DNA from: Thermoplasmata archaeon
GTDB lineage: Archaea > Thermoplasmatota > Thermoplasmata > Thermoplasmatales > Thermoplasmataceae
Length of the DNA stretch: 7,548 nucleotides
Assembly: GCA_021804185.1 (NCBI GenBank)
Contig: JAJZKL010000038.1
Coordinates: forward strand, 1-7,548
Direction: 5' to 3'
The notes under the pieces are model-generated. The model did no database searches. It saw only the letters and a list, made by a program, of their open reading frames with translations, and was not told the origin of the DNA. The position numbers were made by a program, and so were the translations under genes. Below, one piece after another: positions 5,272 through 7,548 of the stretch (position 1 is the stretch's first letter; each line of letters opens with the position of its first letter).

Positions 5272-6071
5272 AGTGGTACGGTCTCCTGAAGGATGGCCGG
5301 AAAATAGTGTTTAAAGACCTCGAAAGCAGATACATCGAAATTTTTGCCTCTCTTCGGAATGGTGAGATCCCAGAGCTCTCTGGGAAAGAGGGGATTATTC
5401 CGGATCTTAGGCCTCTTCTGATAGAATATGGGAAAGAAAGGATCAAGGAGGAGTTCACCCGTGACCAGTACCTGAGGAGGGTCTACTACCTAATTCCCGA
5501 GCTTAACAAGTCTATCAACCTGATCTTCGAGAAGATGACGGTTATGACTCCTTTTATTGAAGGCAAGAACAATGCCAATGACCCATGTGGCTTTTTCAGA
5601 AGCCTTTCAGGGGCAGATTTCCCAGAGTATTCGAGAAAAATAATATCTGAAATATCAGAGACTGCCATAAGACTCTGTTCCTTAAAATCACAGATTACTG
5701 ATTTCCTGAGGGGTGAGATAGCTGGTATAATGCCCAACACATCTGCTCTTGCAGGAGTGGATCTTGCAATAGAACTTCTTTCAAAAGGAGGAAGCCTGGA
5801 GAATCTATCTAAAATGTCTGGGAGTTCCATACAGGTACTTGGTGCAGAGAAGGCATTGTTCAAGCACATAGTCAGTGGAACTTTGCCCCCGAAACATGGT
5901 GTTATCTTCAGATTCCCCGGCTTATCCTCTTTGAAGCCAAAGGATAGAGGGAGAGTTGCTAGAGTTGCTGCTAATCAGATAGCCCTCACTATAAGGGCGG
6001 ATATGGCGGGTGCAGTTCTGGATCTTCAGCCTCTAAGGGAGAAGATTGCCAGGTCTATGAAAAAAAAGTAG
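5241..6071 (+). CDS. nop5: Nop5 (Nop56/58 family) box C/D RNP core protein, compact form
   Basis: Scaffold protein of archaeal box C/D RNPs, which guide 2'-O-methylation of rRNA and tRNA. It bridges L7Ae bound to the kink-turn RNA with the methyltransferase fibrillarin. The Nop domain (about 155-262) is unmistakable: IMPNTSALAGVDLAIELLS (163-181), SSIQVLGAEKALFKHI (195-210) with the RNA/L7Ae-contacting GAEKALF, LPPKHGVIFRFPGL (215-228), and RGRVARVAANQIALTIRADMAG (236-257). Residues 1 to about 75 correspond to the fibrillarin-binding domain and about 80-155 to the helical NOSIC/coiled-coil region. At 276 aa it is shorter than many archaeal Nop5 proteins and has only a token Lys tail (KKK). 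I cannot find the usual WYG-x-HFPEL motif of the coiled coil. In many archaea the next gene is fibrillarin, but here it is the opposing purF. It overlaps cbf5 by 31 bases and starts at an ATG with AGGAGG 5 bases upstream. Confidence 0.92.
   Translation: MEEKASKEEVKWYGLLKDGRKIVFKDLESRYIEIFASLRNGEIPELSGKEGIIPDLRPLLIEYGKERIKEEFTRDQYLRRVYYLIPELNKSINLIFEKMTVMTPFIEGKNNANDPCGFFRSLSGADFPEYSRKIISEISETAIRLCSLKSQITDFLRGEIAGIMPNTSALAGVDLAIELLSKGGSLENLSKMSGSSIQVLGAEKALFKHIVSGTLPPKHGVIFRFPGLSSLKPKDRGRVARVAANQIALTIRADMAGAVLDLQPLREKIARSMKKK
6060..6067 (-). terminator. Oligo-T tract, likely terminator of purF
   Basis: Reading the minus strand, eight consecutive T start 7 bases after the purF TGA. Archaeal RNA polymerase terminates at such U-tracts without needing a hairpin, so this is a plausible purF terminator. 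On the plus strand the same bases are the AAA AAA AAG lysine codons at the end of nop5. No comparable T-tract follows nop5 on the plus strand. Confidence 0.55.
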
Positions 6072-6073
6072 TA

Positions 6074-7534
6074 TCATTGTTCTTCCTGAATAAATCTCTC
6101 CAGTTCACTCTGCCCAGCCTGGGGGACACCATGTACATTAATGGGGTAATCTCCAGTAACACAGGCAAGACATAGGTCCTTTTTCTCCTTCTGAATGCTC
6201 CTTACAAGACCGTCTGTAGAAATGTACCCTAAAGAATCAACCTCAAGCTCTTTGGCAATCTCATCAACAGTTTTCCCAGCGGCTATGAACTGATCCTTCG
6301 TTTTCATGTCTACTCCAAAGTAGCATGGAGAGATGATCTGGGGGCACCCTATTCTGACATGAATTTCCCGTGCGCCTGCCTTTCTGAGAAGATCCACTAT
6401 TCTCTTCATGGTGTTTCCCCTCACGATACTGTCATCAACAAGAACCACTCTTTTCCCCTTCACTTCCGAAGAGATAACATTAAGCTTCAGTTTCAGGGCA
6501 CTGTTCCTCAGTTCCTGGGTTGGCATTATGAAAGTCCTTTCTGAAAATCTGTTCTTTATAAGCCCCTCACTGTATTCAATTCCCGACTCCATGGAAAACC
6601 CAAGGGCCTGTGCCCTTCCAGAATCAGGGACCGCAAATACAACATCCGCGTCACATGGATATTCTCTGGCCAGCTCTCTTCCCAGGGCTACCCTGGCACT
6701 GTAAACCTCCCTACCGTCAATGACACTGTCTGGCCTTGCAAAATAGACGTACTCAAACATGCAGTGGGCAAGCTTTCTGGAGGGTACAGTCAGTAAAGAG
6801 CGAATTTCATCAGCAGTCATCTCAACAATTTCGCCGGGCTTCACATCCCTGAGGAATTCTGCTCCAATAGTGTCGAGCGCACAGCTTTCTGAGGCGGCTG
6901 CAAAACCTCCCTGAAACTTTCCAAGGCAGAGGGGCCGGAATCCCATTGGATCTCGAATTGCAAACAGGCGGTCATTTATCATAAGTGTTATGGAATATGC
7001 TCCTTTTAGCCTCTCCATGGATAATTTCAGCCCTGGAACTATTCCATGGTTGACAATATTTCTGGAAATCTCCATGAGCATTACCTCTGTGTCTGAAGTG
7101 CTTCTGAATGTCATGCCGGACTTCAGAAGTTCAGATCGGAGGCGCTCAGCATTCGTTATTTCGCCGTTATGGGATATTGCAAGATGGCCAACGGAGTTTG
7201 AAACTATAAAAGGGCCAGAATTCTCCATAGATTTAGAACCCGCAGTGGAGTATCTGGTATGTCCAATCCCAACCTTTCCCTCCAGAGTGATGTCGCTGTA
7301 ATTGCCTCTATTGCTGAATACTTCACTTACAAGCCCCATACCTTTTTTAAGATGAATAAGTCCGTCAGAATAGGTAGCAATACCTGCGCTCTCCTGACCC
7401 CTGTGCTGAAGCGTTTTAAGCGAAGTTAAAATGTAAGGAAAACTTTCATCTGTGCCGCATATACCAACTACGGCACAGTGATCATTTGGCTTTTGCCCAT
7501 CTGTAGGATCTGAGTCTTGCAGCTGGGAATCCAC
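6074..7534 (-). CDS. purF: Amidophosphoribosyltransferase PurF (glutamine PRPP amidotransferase)
   Basis: First committed enzyme of de novo purine synthesis: PRPP + glutamine + H2O gives 5-phosphoribosylamine + glutamate + PPi; cytoplasmic. The N-terminal class II glutaminase domain has the nucleophile Cys20 in HCAVVGICG, so residues 1-19 look like a propeptide to be removed. LQHRGQESAGI (42-52), GHTRYST (91-97), SHNGEITNA (121-129) and TSDTEVM (146-152) follow. The phosphoribosyltransferase domain has VPDSGRAQALGFS (302-314) and the PRPP loop VVLVDDSIVRGNTM (363-376). The four Cys positions expected for the 4Fe-4S cluster of the Bacillus-type enzyme are present (C258, C404, C455, C458 in CLAC). 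The 486-aa length is typical. The start is a GTG preceded at 8 bases by GAGGTG. The gene converges on nop5 with 2 bases between stops. Confidence 0.96.
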   Translation of the reverse strand: MDSQLQDSDPTDGQKPNDHCAVVGICGTDESFPYILTSLKTLQHRGQESAGIATYSDGLIHLKKGMGLVSEVFSNRGNYSDITLEGKVGIGHTRYSTAGSKSMENSGPFIVSNSVGHLAISHNGEITNAERLRSELLKSGMTFRSTSDTEVMLMEISRNIVNHGIVPGLKLSMERLKGAYSITLMINDRLFAIRDPMGFRPLCLGKFQGGFAAASESCALDTIGAEFLRDVKPGEIVEMTADEIRSLLTVPSRKLAHCMFEYVYFARPDSVIDGREVYSARVALGRELAREYPCDADVVFAVPDSGRAQALGFSMESGIEYSEGLIKNRFSERTFIMPTQELRNSALKLKLNVISSEVKGKRVVLVDDSIVRGNTMKRIVDLLRKAGAREIHVRIGCPQIISPCYFGVDMKTKDQFIAAGKTVDEIAKELEVDSLGYISTDGLVRSIQKEKKDLCLACVTGDYPINVHGVPQAGQSELERFIQEEQ

Positions 7535-7542
7535 AGTGAGAG

Positions 7543-7548
7543 CACCTC
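7543..7548 (-). promoter_or_regulatory. Ribosome-binding site for purF (GAGGTG)
   Basis: Read on the minus strand, GAGGTG sits at the very window edge, 8 bases before the GTG at 7534. It supports GTG as the purF start and implies a 5' leader, since ribosome-binding sites are needed only on leadered or internal genes. The purF promoter itself lies outside the window. Confidence 0.6.

Noticed and set aside
5486..5869. Minus-strand open frame of 127 codons opposite nop5
   Set aside because: It covers the conserved Nop domain on the other strand and shows no protein family features of its own.
6408..7301. Plus-strand open frames opposite purF (6408-6704 and 6990-7301)
   Set aside because: They mirror purF codons, lack domain features and contain no independent signals, so they are shadows.
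1..7548. Mobile elements, CRISPR arrays, tRNA or rRNA genes, defence systems
   Set aside because: I saw no direct or inverted repeats, repeat-spacer patterns, transposase motifs or RNA gene signatures, and coding density is almost complete.

Overview
This window is a gene-dense archaeal housekeeping region. The evidence for Archaea is direct. There is an archaeal-type adenylate kinase (AdkA), an archaeal short cytidylate kinase, a Cbf5-type pseudouridine synthase with a PUA domain, a Nop5 box C/D RNP protein, an archaeal SecY and an EMC3/TMCO1 (DUF106) insertase-like protein. Ribosome-binding sites resemble AGGAGGTGAT. The gene order uL30-uL15-secY-adk-DUF106-cmk-cbf5 is the tail of the archaeal S10/spc ribosomal super-operon. 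Genes for eL34 and eL14, often found among these in other archaea, are absent. That absence, the mid-40s % GC judged by eye and the divergent SecY and Nop5 suggest a Thermoplasmata (Thermoplasmatales-like) archaeon, but the lineage is an inference.

Layout, bases 1-6071 (+ strand): one tightly packed set of eight genes. They are the C-terminal part of uL30 (cut by the window edge), uL15, secY, adkA, the EMC3-like membrane protein, cmk, cbf5/truB and nop5. Every junction overlaps (20, 23, 8, 17, 32 and 31 bases) or abuts exactly (secY/adkA), so there is no intergenic DNA in 6 kb. Several ribosome-binding sites lie inside the preceding gene. This suggests one long, translationally coupled transcript. 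A TATA-like stretch inside the end of cmk could give cbf5-nop5 an extra promoter.

Bases 6074-7534 (- strand): purF, the first enzyme of de novo purine synthesis, converges on nop5 with only 2 bases between the two stop codons. An eight-T tract on the purF strand just past its stop, inside the lysine codons of nop5, is a good candidate terminator for purF.

The genes join ribosome assembly and rRNA modification (uL30, uL15, Cbf5 for H/ACA RNPs, Nop5 for C/D RNPs), membrane protein insertion (SecY plus an Oxa1-superfamily protein) and nucleotide supply (AdkA, Cmk, PurF). I see no mobile elements, CRISPR arrays, RNA genes or defence systems. The points worth a second look are the two extra N-terminal membrane segments of SecY, the basic tail on Cbf5, the direct coupling of cbf5 to a compact divergent nop5 without fibrillarin beside it, and the terminator-in-gene arrangement at 6060-6067.
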